DNA of 37,435 bases, taken from a virus. Positions within the stretch are counted from its first letter, which is position 1. Each line of letters opens with the position of its first letter. Shown piece after piece: positions 26,801 to 35,500 of this stretch. Made by a program: the position numbers and the translations under genes. Under the pieces are notes generated by a model. The model was not told where the DNA came from. It made no database searches and worked only from the letters and a program-made list of their open reading frames with translations. The stretch lies in the IMG/VR virus record IMGVR_UViG_3300042317_000195, positions 1-37,435 of that record. One strand, 5' to 3'.

Positions 26801-28469
26801 TATAATTATCTTGTTTTAGTTTCTTTAACACATTGGTATCACTACGTATCTGAGTTTCAATAGCATCAGAAACATTCATTACATCAAATTTGATTTGACC
26901 TTGTACTACAGCTTTAAAGTTGTTCCACTGTTCACCATTATTTCTAAATCTAGTAAACAGTATGCGCAAGTTATCTACTACAACAGCACGCTCATTAATA
27001 CCCATTTTATCGCTAAGAGTATCATTAAAAGCTTTAATAAATTCTTTATCTTTAGACTTTAAAATTTTACTTTCTTCTGTTAATCTTAAATTATTATTTA
27101 AGACTGATGGGTTAGGTTGGTAGAGTCTGGTATCTTCGTAACGGCCTGTGACTGGATTAAATACGAGTTGGTCTTCGGTTGGCAAACTGTTGAGCACACG
27201 TGATTTGGCAGCTTTCTTGGTGTGTATGAGGGCACCGCGATAGTTTGTGAGTGATAAAGTACCATCTAATTCTCCTGATTGTAAGAGATAATAATCTTTA
27301 AGAGTTTGAACTAATTCAGGATCACCTATTAAATCATCTGGTGTCATAATAGGCAATTGCATTGCGTCTAATTTAGCTTTAGCATTTGCAAACTTCTGTG
27401 TATCATTTGGTAATGTATAAGTAGGATCAGTCATACGTCTTAACTCCTTAATTCCAATAGTGTTACCTTCTGGATTAGTGAATTGGTCAACAGTAAGTTG
27501 TCCTGATTGAAACATATTAACCTTTTTATAATCTCCAAGATGTCTTAATTGTACATCTTGTGGCTGACGCTTTAGCCAATCATTGTATGATTCTCTAAGT
27601 GGTGTGTTACCGTCATAAAAAGCCTTTTGAGTATTAGTTAAATTTTCTATATTTCGCCGTCTAACTTGTGCCACACTTTCTAAATTTGCTATATCTTTCC
27701 ATGATTTAAATACAGGAACTGTTGTAGATCTGCAATGCCAATGTGCTGGAGGAAGATGTGTTGTATCATCAATAGGGTAAATTGTACCATCTCTATGCGC
27801 ACACAGCGGGGTTGTTCGTGCGTCAAGGACAGCAACGTATTGCCATCCTTGTAACGCTTTTTCATTTGCCTTATAAATAGCATGATCAGCTTGCGAGGAT
27901 ACGGATGTTATAGCCGTTATTACCAGACCTCTTGACTGCATACGAGTTATATTATGTACATTTCCTGCACGTACTTGTAGAGCTATTTCATCTACGCTTT
28001 TTCCGTCAGCTATACCTTTACGTATAACCGCTTCTAGTCTAATTTTTTCATTCTTGGCAATACCTGACCACCCTTGTTCCATTGTACCATTTTCACTTAA
28101 TGGGTTCTTTAATACAATTTCTTCAGAGATTCTATTTTTAGGTCTTTCAGTACGCCATATTTTACCCATTGCTACTTCTACCTTTTGGTAAGCAAAAGAT
28201 AATTGATCGGAAACAAGAGATGTTAAATCTTTTTGAACAGAATTATTAATTGATTTATATGTCTTTCTTAATTCTTGATCAACTGCTTCTCTAAATCTTT
28301 CAAATCCCCGACCTGATAACTCAGCATCTTTGATTAATTTATCTAGTCTAACAACATGGCCATCTATTACCAAATCGACTTTTCCAGAAACTCTTCTTTC
28401 ATATAAACGGATCATTGCTGCGCGATCTAGTGTTTTATCGTATATTTGCGTATTACTATTAATGGTCAT
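23832..28469 (-). CDS. MuF-type minor head protein fused to a single-subunit RNA polymerase
   Basis: 1545 residues, one uninterrupted frame, ATG after AGGA. Residues about 135-255 are a MuF/SPP1 gp7-type domain: VLDARTTPLCAHRDGTIYP and LPPAHWHCRSTTVPVF (Asp216, Cys223, His243/245, Cys246). Residues about 260-600 are a helical linker without recognised family. From about 600 to 1500 the sequence follows T7/N4-type RNA polymerase: VDHRARIYDRG (D867, R871), motif A EQDASSSGAQ (D1011), motif B RKAAKAQNMVTFYG (R1073, K1077, Y1085, G1086; same spacing as T7 R627/K631/Y639/G640) and motif C TIHDAFFANAADM (H1441, D1442). All catalytic residues are kept, so an active enzyme is likely. It follows the portal gene, the normal MuF position, implying packaging inside the capsid. 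One deviation is Ala for Gly in DxxGR. Confidence 0.92.
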   Translation of the reverse strand: MTINSNTQIYDKTLDRAAMIRLYERRVSGKVDLVIDGHVVRLDKLIKDAELSGRGFERFREAVDQELRKTYKSINNSVQKDLTSLVSDQLSFAYQKVEVAMGKIWRTERPKNRISEEIVLKNPLSENGTMEQGWSGIAKNEKIRLEAVIRKGIADGKSVDEIALQVRAGNVHNITRMQSRGLVITAITSVSSQADHAIYKANEKALQGWQYVAVLDARTTPLCAHRDGTIYPIDDTTHLPPAHWHCRSTTVPVFKSWKDIANLESVAQVRRRNIENLTNTQKAFYDGNTPLRESYNDWLKRQPQDVQLRHLGDYKKVNMFQSGQLTVDQFTNPEGNTIGIKELRRMTDPTYTLPNDTQKFANAKAKLDAMQLPIMTPDDLIGDPELVQTLKDYYLLQSGELDGTLSLTNYRGALIHTKKAAKSRVLNSLPTEDQLVFNPVTGRYEDTRLYQPNPSVLNNNLRLTEESKILKSKDKEFIKAFNDTLSDKMGINERAVVVDNLRILFTRFRNNGEQWNNFKAVVQGQIKFDVMNVSDAIETQIRSDTNVLKKLKQDNYIDPVLGPTQLQDLHDNFISNIREKNNWEDTVAPKIARELRNTFDYKIPSVIKRMPNGKERISESALQQFYLKFAHRLSLADMPDRDQFAIALGRDLYNLANLNGTRRKWYETGMKLLEAKNVNNFFEVETYGVQKRRMKSRLSGALFGPYYDTLSYNIRVTDPRVQKYSQLTRKVDVGLRVGVTTDKNKLVFRKGYKTYFIDNGVFGLEDTRIPITSTHSFADFPVEFVDKNMADALNWASKSKYKIDNDFYDFTQKLLYFEDDRGAAKKYNDLNEYKHYISSRGDAYERFKSMDWLRSNDYAFSNHAFVDHRARIYDRGLISPQSGESFRPFLNTEVEKVLGEDGYRNFRDQIGAFMGGLNDVFEGRYNSLSFTGRQKIADKLWPEMVDLGNKMLRGKPADLRAILESDMVQLIEGEELGKFMRFAMEAAKIDNHLKAGGSMNEYKTALALEQDASSSGAQIIALTTKNKQLASLSNVVPTNQKRRLYDEIAAATFNDPRFKVLNERLGLNEKDLRKAAKAQNMVTFYGAGERTGILNVEGKLAKVLGKDAGTLVVKASDRDKVLNEISARAARYEKFDPETTAQLKQLREDVKDIFNKGLDPGDEIMEQLYFLDPATKDLVEKMTHSYDMVVTPKDFQAIAKLMSEHLSEQVPILKDFTRFFGRLAEDYLINAKPAESAISWKSIGATGALGTREKGYVLPDRISEILGLKAGEPLSEKFFRRFNGWRPDGNLADLIYGVKAPDNRRTGFKIFKIEPVEKVTIAKGFEVFYANKLPKSWTNVPWVNFDGKIIEQNFTQSFEERLVYKDKDGNWVNNLVQVQQKTEATWWEQVVNAEGKINDIADATKARTAYAVNGNHSNDATLVKNFHLWGRDNSIATSTIHDAFFANAADMLEARKGIRKLYANVLDKDPVKVTLDEMLARGFPKELYDQYLEEAIDKGLIPIAGKSVVGGKTLTEADILTKKDVLSDIPDPTKFEDDWGFYGIG
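23970..26672 (-). other. T7/N4-type DNA-dependent RNA polymerase domain
   Basis: Residues about 600-1500. Motif positions in DNA: DxxxR block 25830-25874, motif A 25410-25448, motif B 25206-25253, motif C 24120-24158. Between DxxxR and motif A lies about 140 residues of fingers/palm-type sequence; between B and C about 355 residues. The segment before motif C (VNGNHSNDATLVKNFHLWG) also parallels T7 (HSQDGSHL...). Replicative DNA polymerases of family A lack this motif B and HD arrangement. Confidence 0.9.
27705..28067 (-). other. MuF / SPP1 gp7-like minor head domain
   Basis: Residues about 135-255 of the fusion. It carries the family's D-R-T-x-x-x-C core (LDARTTPLCAHRDG) and the PPxHxxCR signature (PPAHWHCRSTTVP). 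In SPP1 and Mu this protein is a low-copy capsid component bound near the portal. It supplies the packaging logic for the attached polymerase. Confidence 0.9.
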
Positions 28470-28488
28470 TTGTTATTCCTAGATTAAA

Positions 28489-30087
28489 TTATTCCTTCAG
28501 AGGTTTGGGTTTACCGCCTGCAGCAGCTGCTTCTGATTGCATAGCATATTGATCATTATACTTTGTTGCAGCAGGGATGATTAATTCATCTGCATTAACT
28601 TCTTGTAAAGCCGCTTCATCATCATATTCAGAATCAAGAATATCGTTTGCTTTTAGCATCTGTAACCAGACACTTCGAGGCAACAGTCCTGCTTGGTACC
28701 ACTGTGTTACTAGATTCAACCAATCAGCACCTAATGGGACTGGATCAAAATCTGCAGATAGTGTAAATACAATATCACACGAATCAATCTCTAATCCATA
28801 TCGCCAATTAATCATTAAGCACATCATTTGTTTAATTGTGCTAGAAATCTTTGTACTCAATACACTTAATTGTGCTGTTTGAGCAGCATTACGTATTTCT
28901 AATGCAACACCAGATTGTTCATTTTCTGTTGTTAGCATTCTAATGCCTAACTTAGCCATCTCATCTATTGATGATTCAATAGCTTTCTGCATATCTTGTA
29001 ATGCTTCTGTAGGTGTTTTTAGTACGTCTGCTTTGTCATCTTGGCGTAATCTTATCCAAGACCCCAATCCAGCATCTACTATTTCGTCAAATTGCTCATC
29101 AGGCATATCTGACATAATGACAGGAGTGTAAGTAGCTGCACCATAAAGTAAATGGTTACGTCTACTAATCTTATTATATAAACTAATTTCTTTATCAACA
29201 ATAGGCATTAATATTGGTGTGAGAGGCTCTATACTGCCATTCACAGGCCATGCTGGAATATGTTTTAAAGGCTCCCCATTATTAAGGATATTGTCAAGAG
29301 TATCAATTAATTCGAAATGCCCTGAAGGTAGTAATTGTTGCAGTTTTTCACCAATACCTCCCATCTTTAATGTTTGATCACCATTATCTTTAGTAGTGCC
29401 TTGATAAATTCTAATCTGATAATTACCTGAATCGTTTAACTCATGTACCCATACAGTTGGAACTCTTAAAGCGTGAAACTCATTATTTGAATAATCATCA
29501 GCATAACCTTTAACAATTACTCGTTTAAGAACTGTTTTACCAAACATATTAGTTTCAGTTGCCCAATTCACAATTGTTTCTGCTTTTTGCAAAATAGGAT
29601 ATGGTTTAATCATATCTCTGGTTTCTTTATCAAGTGCTTCAGGATTAGCTACATTAGGATAGTCTACAAAAACCCATGCACGTGAAGTCAACATCTCTTC
29701 CCATAACAGCTCATCTAAGAATGCTATTAAGGTCGAGTCATCACGCCCAATATTATTGATGAGCCAATCTTTAGCATCATCAGGCACACCATCAGGTAAC
29801 TGTATTACTGGTGCTTTTCTTAATAAACCGCCAACAAGCATTTTAGCAAATTGTGCCGTAATACCTGGCAGCTCAGCTTCTGATTTATAAAAATCATATT
29901 GAGCTTGGCTCATAGTTGTTGAAAAAGGAATTAATAGATTTTTAAATCTTATTAAATCAATATACTGGTCAATCTCTTTTACAGTACGTTCCCCATTGCA
30001 TACAGCACGTGACTTATCCCACGAAGGTTTAAGATACTCATACGCTTGACAAGGATCCGCTACTGTCTTTACGGGGCCGTATGTCAT
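28489..30087 (-). CDS. Portal protein, DUF4055-type
   Basis: 532 residues, normal portal length. The N-terminus (YEYLKPSWDKSRAVCNGERT, then YDFYKSEAELPGITAQFAK and GLLRKAP) is typical of the DUF4055 portal family. Later features include a stem/clip region and a long helical stretch (MAKLGIRMLTTENEQSG...ALEIRNAAQTAQLSVLS) before the crown. The end is Ala/Lys-rich. The portal forms the DNA channel and packaging motor dock. It lies just before the MuF fusion, the standard pair order. No terminase precedes it in this window. Confidence 0.85.
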   Translation of the reverse strand: MTYGPVKTVADPCQAYEYLKPSWDKSRAVCNGERTVKEIDQYIDLIRFKNLLIPFSTTMSQAQYDFYKSEAELPGITAQFAKMLVGGLLRKAPVIQLPDGVPDDAKDWLINNIGRDDSTLIAFLDELLWEEMLTSRAWVFVDYPNVANPEALDKETRDMIKPYPILQKAETIVNWATETNMFGKTVLKRVIVKGYADDYSNNEFHALRVPTVWVHELNDSGNYQIRIYQGTTKDNGDQTLKMGGIGEKLQQLLPSGHFELIDTLDNILNNGEPLKHIPAWPVNGSIEPLTPILMPIVDKEISLYNKISRRNHLLYGAATYTPVIMSDMPDEQFDEIVDAGLGSWIRLRQDDKADVLKTPTEALQDMQKAIESSIDEMAKLGIRMLTTENEQSGVALEIRNAAQTAQLSVLSTKISSTIKQMMCLMINWRYGLEIDSCDIVFTLSADFDPVPLGADWLNLVTQWYQAGLLPRSVWLQMLKANDILDSEYDDEAALQEVNADELIIPAATKYNDQYAMQSEAAAAGGKPKPLKE

Positions 30088-30088
30088 A

Positions 30089-30280
30089 CTAGCCGCCTTT
30101 TAATAAACGATTGAATTCCGCAACACTGCCTTCAAAAACTTCACCTGATGCATTGCTTGTAGCAATAATTGCATCTTCAGAATCTTCAATTCTTTTAATA
30201 TCCCAGTTAGATGGTGTTGTATCTTGAAATTGTTTTACTTTAATTGGTGCTGCTACTTTTACTTCTGGTTGTTCTGCCAT
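30089..30280 (-). CDS. Small protein of unknown function before portal
   Basis: 63 residues, acidic; VKQFQDTTPSNWDIKRIEDS and SGEVFEGSVAEFNRLLKGG. The final part looks like a short structural or binding module. Its stop is one base from the portal ATG and its start one base after the lysozyme stop, so it is part of the same operon. I do not recognise a family. Confidence 0.55.
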   Translation of the reverse strand: MAEQPEVKVAAPIKVKQFQDTTPSNWDIKRIEDSEDAIIATSNASGEVFEGSVAEFNRLLKGG

Positions 30281-30281
30281 T

Positions 30282-30731
30282 TTATTTTCCTAAAAATTTG
30301 TTTGATTCACGTTTACGTCTATTAGTTAGACCTGGAACGACTTTACCTTCATCTTTATTCCATCTAAGGAATTGAGCAGCTACTTGATCTTTAGGTGCTC
30401 CGCCATTTAGTAGCTTTAATAATGTAGATGTTTTAAAAGCTGCAACACCGACATTATACGTAAATTCTACTAATGCATCAAATTCATTCTGTGTCAAAGG
30501 CACTTTTACGCTTTTGTCCACAGCATTTACATATTGTTTAAGAGTTGTTTTAAAAAGTTGTAATCCTCTTTCTCGCGTAATAGGCGCATCTGTCATTTGA
30601 ACTCTTGTACCGTCTTCATAAAAGGTACTGCCAAAACCAATTGTGGGTACGCCTTCACCGTCAGGATAAGGCTTAGAGCTAAACCCTTCAGAACCTTTTA
30701 AATCTTCTGCGCCTTTGTCACTTAGTTCCAT
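30282..30731 (-). CDS. GH24 lysozyme (T4-type endolysin or virion muramidase)
   Basis: 149 residues, the usual length for a single-domain enzyme. The catalytic triad is Glu15, Asp24 and Thr30 in the context SEGFSSKPYPDGEGVPTIGF, with spacing identical to T4 lysozyme E11/D20/T26. FDALVEFTYNVGVAAFKTST and GLTNRRKRESNKFL are further family landmarks. It cleaves peptidoglycan glycan strands. It has no signal peptide or SAR segment that I can see, so release would need a holin, and none is recognised nearby. Its place between fibre-like and portal genes leaves open whether it serves lysis or is a virion component. Confidence 0.9.
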   Translation of the reverse strand: MELSDKGAEDLKGSEGFSSKPYPDGEGVPTIGFGSTFYEDGTRVQMTDAPITRERGLQLFKTTLKQYVNAVDKSVKVPLTQNEFDALVEFTYNVGVAAFKTSTLLKLLNGGAPKDQVAAQFLRWNKDEGKVVPGLTNRRKRESNKFLGK

Positions 30732-30733
30732 TT

Positions 30734-30874
30734 TTATTCTACTGGAACAGCAACTTCAACTGCAGTTTCAACAACAGCTTCAATAATATCATGAGGAACA
30801 ACTGGAACAACTGTTTCAATAGCATGTTCTACAGCGTGCTCAACTGTATGCTTTAAATCACTAATAATTGACAT
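30734..30874 (-). CDS. 46-residue Val/Glu/His-rich peptide
   Basis: Starts MSIISDLKHTVEHAVEHAIE and continues with alternating Val/Pro/Glu (VVPVVPHDIIEAVVETAV). CAGGAG lies before the ATG, and the stop is 2 nt before the lysozyme start, indicating translation and coupling. The internal VEHA-VEHA doubling makes it low-complexity. It is not hydrophobic enough to be a convincing transmembrane holin. Function unknown. Confidence 0.6.
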   Translation of the reverse strand: MSIISDLKHTVEHAVEHAIETVVPVVPHDIIEAVVETAVEVAVPVE

Positions 30875-30875
30875 A

Positions 30876-31130
30876 TTATACTCCTGGTTTATACATTTCT
30901 GTATCTTTAGTGTTAGCTGTATTAGCCCCTACATTATAACCGTATTCAAAAGCTTCTGATACAATTTTATGTAGTGCCTCTTCAAATGCTGTTTTAAATT
31001 CAGCTTGTTTCATTACTCTTTCTTCAAGAGTATAAGCTGTACTGTCTTTAACAGCGCCATATTTTTCAGCAGGACTGAATACTAACTCGCATTCTTCTGG
31101 TGATAGTTTAATTGTGTGTACTACTTGCAT
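30876..31130 (-). CDS. Small hypothetical protein
   Basis: 84 residues, MQVVHTIKLSPEECELVFSP at the start, helical (FKTAFEEALHKIVSEAFEYG) and ending KPGV. AAGGAG precedes the ATG, and the first 10 bases overlap the end of the coiled-coil gene. I do not recognise a family. Tight coupling suggests it belongs with its neighbours. Confidence 0.6.
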   Translation of the reverse strand: MQVVHTIKLSPEECELVFSPAEKYGAVKDSTAYTLEERVMKQAEFKTAFEEALHKIVSEAFEYGYNVGANTANTKDTEMYKPGV

Positions 31131-31453
31131 TTGTACTCCTTATACGACATCATAAATCGTCTGGTTATCGCTTGGCCTTCAGCGGTTCTAAAGAAATCTG
31201 TGACCTTATCCTGATTCTCAGGTTGCGATATCCATACTTGTTCTTCTTCCGATAGTGCAGAACCAAGAGCAGCTAGCATGGGATTCACACTAGCTGCAAC
31301 ATTTTGGTTAAGACTCGTGCTTAGCTTGGACATCTCTTCCTGGAACACCCTTCTCATTTGCTCTTCTACGTTTTCCACTTTCTTTAAGACCGTAGGTTGG
31401 AGCTGAGATTGGAGTTGTCGGATTTGGTCCTCTAGTGATTGAGTCAGATCCAT
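31121..31453 (-). CDS. Coiled-coil protein of unknown function
   Basis: 110 residues. Residues 1-60 are a coiled coil (SLEDQIRQLQSQLQPTVLKK, EEQMRRVFQEEMSKL), followed by an Ala-rich turn and an acidic helix (SEEEQVWISQPENQDKVTDF). It starts 3 nt after the 292-residue gene stops. It may oligomerise with that protein, which is also helical. The role is unknown. Confidence 0.6.
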   Translation of the reverse strand: MDLTQSLEDQIRQLQSQLQPTVLKKVENVEEQMRRVFQEEMSKLSTSLNQNVAASVNPMLAALGSALSEEEQVWISQPENQDKVTDFFRTAEGQAITRRFMMSYKEYKCK

Positions 31454-31456
31454 CTT

Positions 31457-32335
31457 TTAACCGTTCACACGATTGTTGGTCGCTGTTTGGGCGTTTCCCG
31501 TTAAGGTGCTTCCAATAGCAATTGTTTGTTGTGTATTACGTTGCAATTCGCCAACTAAACCGTTCAATACACTAATAATGCCTTGCATTTGTTGCTGTTG
31601 CTGGTTTTGTAAATTGTTCTGGTTTACTGTTTGATTAACTTCAACAGTAGACGCTTTAATTGCACCTTGTGTTGTAGAATTAAATAATTCACCTTGCAAT
31701 ACACCAACTTGACGTTGTAATTCTAATTCACGAGAATTAGGTAATGTATCTTTAAGATTAGCAATAGCCGCAAGAACATCTTTAGTATTGTTGTCAGCAT
31801 TAGCTGTAATGATTTGTGTATTGCGTAATCCATCGATAACTGCATCTTTAGCCGCAAGAGCGGTAGCTGCAAAGCCAGCTGCAAGTGCTGCATTAGTCGC
31901 TGCTTGACCAGCTTCTAGTTGCGCAGTATGGCTATCAATACTATTAATAATATTAGATTGACCCTGCATTGAAGCAATTTGAGCTTGTAAGATTTGGTTA
32001 GTAATTGAACCATTGCTTGCAGTGATAGCATTTTGCACATCACCTTCAGCTTGCCAAATCTCTTTTTCTACCTTACCGATTTCACGTCTAGCAGAACCGA
32101 TATCTTGAATAGTATTAATACCGTTTACGATACCTTGGACTTCATTGGTTGTTGCTGCGTGTGCGCCTAAAGCTGCCGCTGCAGCCCCATCTCCATTATT
32201 ATTTCCAAACAAACCGCCTCTCCCGCCAAATAATGCCGCGCCTAAGATTAATGGTGTAATTGCGCCCATACCCATGTCGTTGTTACCACCAGTTTGTGGC
32301 ATTGTAAAAATATTTGGTGTTGTCATGTCAGCCAT
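31457..32335 (-). CDS. Gly/Ala/Gln-rich helical virion-type protein
   Basis: 292 residues. The N-terminus is Gly/Asn/Met-rich with a hydrophobic patch (ITPLILGAALFGGRGGLFG) at about residues 26-45. Then follow helices rich in Ala, Gln and Asn (NEVQGIVNGINTIQDI, LAAGFAATALAAKDAVIDGL), a Gln run (NNLQNQQQQQMQ) and a polar end. No enzyme motif is seen. The hydrophobic patch plus long Ala-rich helices would fit a membrane-interacting or internal virion protein, but I have no family match. Confidence 0.6.
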   Translation of the reverse strand: MADMTTPNIFTMPQTGGNNDMGMGAITPLILGAALFGGRGGLFGNNNGDGAAAAALGAHAATTNEVQGIVNGINTIQDIGSARREIGKVEKEIWQAEGDVQNAITASNGSITNQILQAQIASMQGQSNIINSIDSHTAQLEAGQAATNAALAAGFAATALAAKDAVIDGLRNTQIITANADNNTKDVLAAIANLKDTLPNSRELELQRQVGVLQGELFNSTTQGAIKASTVEVNQTVNQNNLQNQQQQQMQGIISVLNGLVGELQRNTQQTIAIGSTLTGNAQTATNNRVNG

Positions 32336-32345
32336 GTAGTACTCC

Positions 32346-32570
32346 TTAAGAATTTATTGAGTTAAAATTAATAGCATTTCTGAATGGAGTCAAATCTTCA
32401 GTTGTCCAGAAATCTTTATCTAACATTATTTGTAAATGTTCTTTATTTCTGGCAATTGTTGCTGCCCATTCTTCGTCACTTGTATAATCAGGACGATTAT
32501 TTTCAAGGATTAAATTTACTGAATCCATTGCGGATTTGTAATGTTGTTCAGGGTCTAGTTCAAGAAGCAT
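32346..32570 (-). CDS. Small acidic hypothetical protein
   Basis: 74 residues, MLLELDPEQHYKSAMDSVNL and later YTSDEEWAATIARNKEHLQ, TTEDLTPFRNAINF. The form resembles the short protein that often follows a fibre gene and may help its folding (lambda-type tail fibre assembly proteins are longer). No firm family. It lies 12 nt after the fibre-like gene and 10 nt before the Gly/Ala-rich gene. Confidence 0.55.
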   Translation of the reverse strand: MLLELDPEQHYKSAMDSVNLILENNRPDYTSDEEWAATIARNKEHLQIMLDKDFWTTEDLTPFRNAINFNSINS

Positions 32571-32582
32571 ATTATATTCCTA

Positions 32583-35500
32583 TTAGTAAGATGGATACCA
32601 TTTTGCAGTTCCTGCATCATAGGTCATGATTAAAGCTTTATTAACTACTGTAGTAGAAGATAATGCAATATTTCCAGCAGTTGTTGTGGTAAATACGCCT
32701 GTTGGTATAATAGTTATTTGTCCACCAGTATTTGCAAAACCTGCAGGAGGTGTTATTGTAGATAAAGGATTGCCGCCTGGTACAAATACAACAGAAGTTG
32801 TAGGAGATATGGAGCCTGGATTACTAAGCGTAGGCGCAGCTTCACCATTTGCCTTTACACCAAATACTTTAGTAACTAACGTGGATGAATTACCAAGCAC
32901 AGTAGTATTGGAGCCAATGCCTGTAGTGTTGTAACCAATTACAATTTCATTTGTTACACCATTTGCGGAAGCTTTTGTAGAGTACCCTAAATATATAGAA
33001 TTATCTACTGTAGCGCCTGTTGCGCCGTCTGCAATTGTTGTACCCGCATTATACCCCAAAGCAGTATTATTGGAGTTAGAACCAATATTCTTTAATGCAT
33101 TATACCCGACTGCAGTATTACTACTGCCAGTTGTTAATTGCTGTAGCGTACCATAACTGATAGCTGTATTTGTACTGCCAGTTGTATTAGTGTATAATGC
33201 AAATCCACCTAATGCTGTGTTACTGCTGCCGGTTGTTGTAAAACGTAACGCAGAATGGCCTATCCCAACACTATAAGTTGATGTATTTAAAGCAGCTCCT
33301 GAATAAGCTCCGACCATTACATTAAATTCACAATTTTCAGCGGCGTTCATTGAATTTAAGCCAACAGCAACATTACCTAATGCAGCTTTTGCATATGACA
33401 GTGATTGATATCCAACTGCAACATTTGAATTAGATTCGTATAAAGAACCAATAGCTATTTGTAATCCAGAACCTGTTCCACCTATTTGATTGCTAGAAAC
33501 AGTAAATAGAGTAGCTGATGATTTAAATTTACCTCCAGGCGTTGTTGTTCTATTTTTAACAACCGAGGTAACTACACCTCCTGCTACTGTAACATTTACA
33601 TAAGGCAGATAATCAACAGTGTCTCCAGAAGCAACAGATAATACTACATTAGTATAAGTTCCGTTTGTGTATCCAGTACCCCCCTTAGTAATAATATATA
33701 CATTTGCAGTTGTTGAGGCTGCATTTAATGCATTATCACCAATTGCGATATTGCCATTACCTGTTGTTATGCTATAACCTGCCAGATATCCTAAAGCAGT
33801 ATTAGAATAGCCTGTTGTTATTCCGCCTGCGCTGTAGTAGCCTACTGCTGTATTATTACTGCCTGTAATTCCTACTGTGCTTTCGCCATACATAGAATTT
33901 GTACCAATTGCTATATTATTTTGTGCATTTATCCGGCTCGCGATTGTAAGTGTTACCCCTGAGCCTGTTCCGCCTAATAATGTATTAGCAATTGTAAGGA
34001 CAGTAGCTAATGAATAAAATCCACGTCCTTTATTCTTAAGTGTAACGCTTGTAACTACACCGCCAGATACGACAACATCTGCTCTTGGATAGATTGAACC
34101 ACCTGGCCCTGATTTAAAAGATAATTGGACATTATAATAAGTGCCATTTACATAACCTGAACCGCCAGAGCGAAGAGTTACTGATATGCCTGTAGTTAGA
34201 TAATAACCCGCTTGACTTCCGATAGCAACATTGTTAGATCCAACATCATTAGAATACCCTGCATAAGTCCCCAAGAAAGTATTACTGCCGCCCTCTGAAT
34301 TAGAAAAACCTGCTTGACTTCCAAAAACTGTATTATTGCTGCCTGAAGTATTACTATAAAATGATTGATGCCCAATACTACTATTGCCATAGGGACTGCT
34401 TATAGATTCAGTTCTGTATAGGAAACCTGAGCCTGTTCCGCCTAAGTTTGTATTAAGTGTTGTGAAAACAGTAGTGCTATCTAGGAATCCATAGCCGTAA
34501 TCAACTATTGTTACACTTGTAACAATACCACCGCTTACTGTTATTGTTGCATAAGGTGTTGAACCATTTATCCCAGAACCTGAAGATGTACTTAATTGAA
34601 CACCATAATAAACACCGTCAACATAGCCAGAACCTCCTGCTTGAATTATGCCAGCAGATAAAGCAGGACTTCCCCTATACGCTGACTGAGTTCCAATAGC
34701 AATTGTACCACTATCACTTATGGCAAAATACCCCGCTTGATATCCTATAGATATGCAATGACCAGCGTCCACTAGGTTATAGCCTGCTCCATAGCCTACT
34801 GCTACATTAGATGAACCCTTTGTTATACTATAGCCTGCGTTTTTCCCTAATGCTACATTATTAGTCGGTCTTGTCACTGACGTCACATTCAATAAGAATC
34901 CAGAACCAGAGCCACCTAAGTCTGTATTAGGTGCTGTAAGAACAGTAGTATTATCCATAAAACCATAGCCGCGAGTTCTATAAGAAACAGCTGTAACGAC
35001 ACCACCGGAAACTGTTATATCGCATCTAGGGGTTAATGTCGGAGAAAGGCCCGCTGACCATTGTAATGTGACATTTTTGTAAAGACCGTCAACATAGCCA
35101 GAGCCGCCTATAATTGTTCCGCCAGAAAGTGATCCTCCTGATTTATAGAATGCATTTTGCCCAACAGCCACATTGCTGTCGCCACCGCCTTCATATCCCG
35201 CATTTGCACCTATTAATACACTGCCTGCACCACCGGCCATGTTTCTAAAGCCTGTATTTTGCCCAATAGCTGTTATATTGCTTGTAGTAGTATTATTATA
35301 TAAGCTGTAAAGGCCTATAGCTATATTATTGCCACCTGTAGTATTTTGGCGTAATGTATTACTTCCTAAAGCTGTATTATTGCTACCAGTAGTGTTTGAA
35401 TATAGTGTATATGGACCGACTACAGTATTATCCGTGCCCGTAGTTGTTTGAAAACCAGCATAATAGCCTATCCCATGATTTGATGAAACAGTTGTTGATT

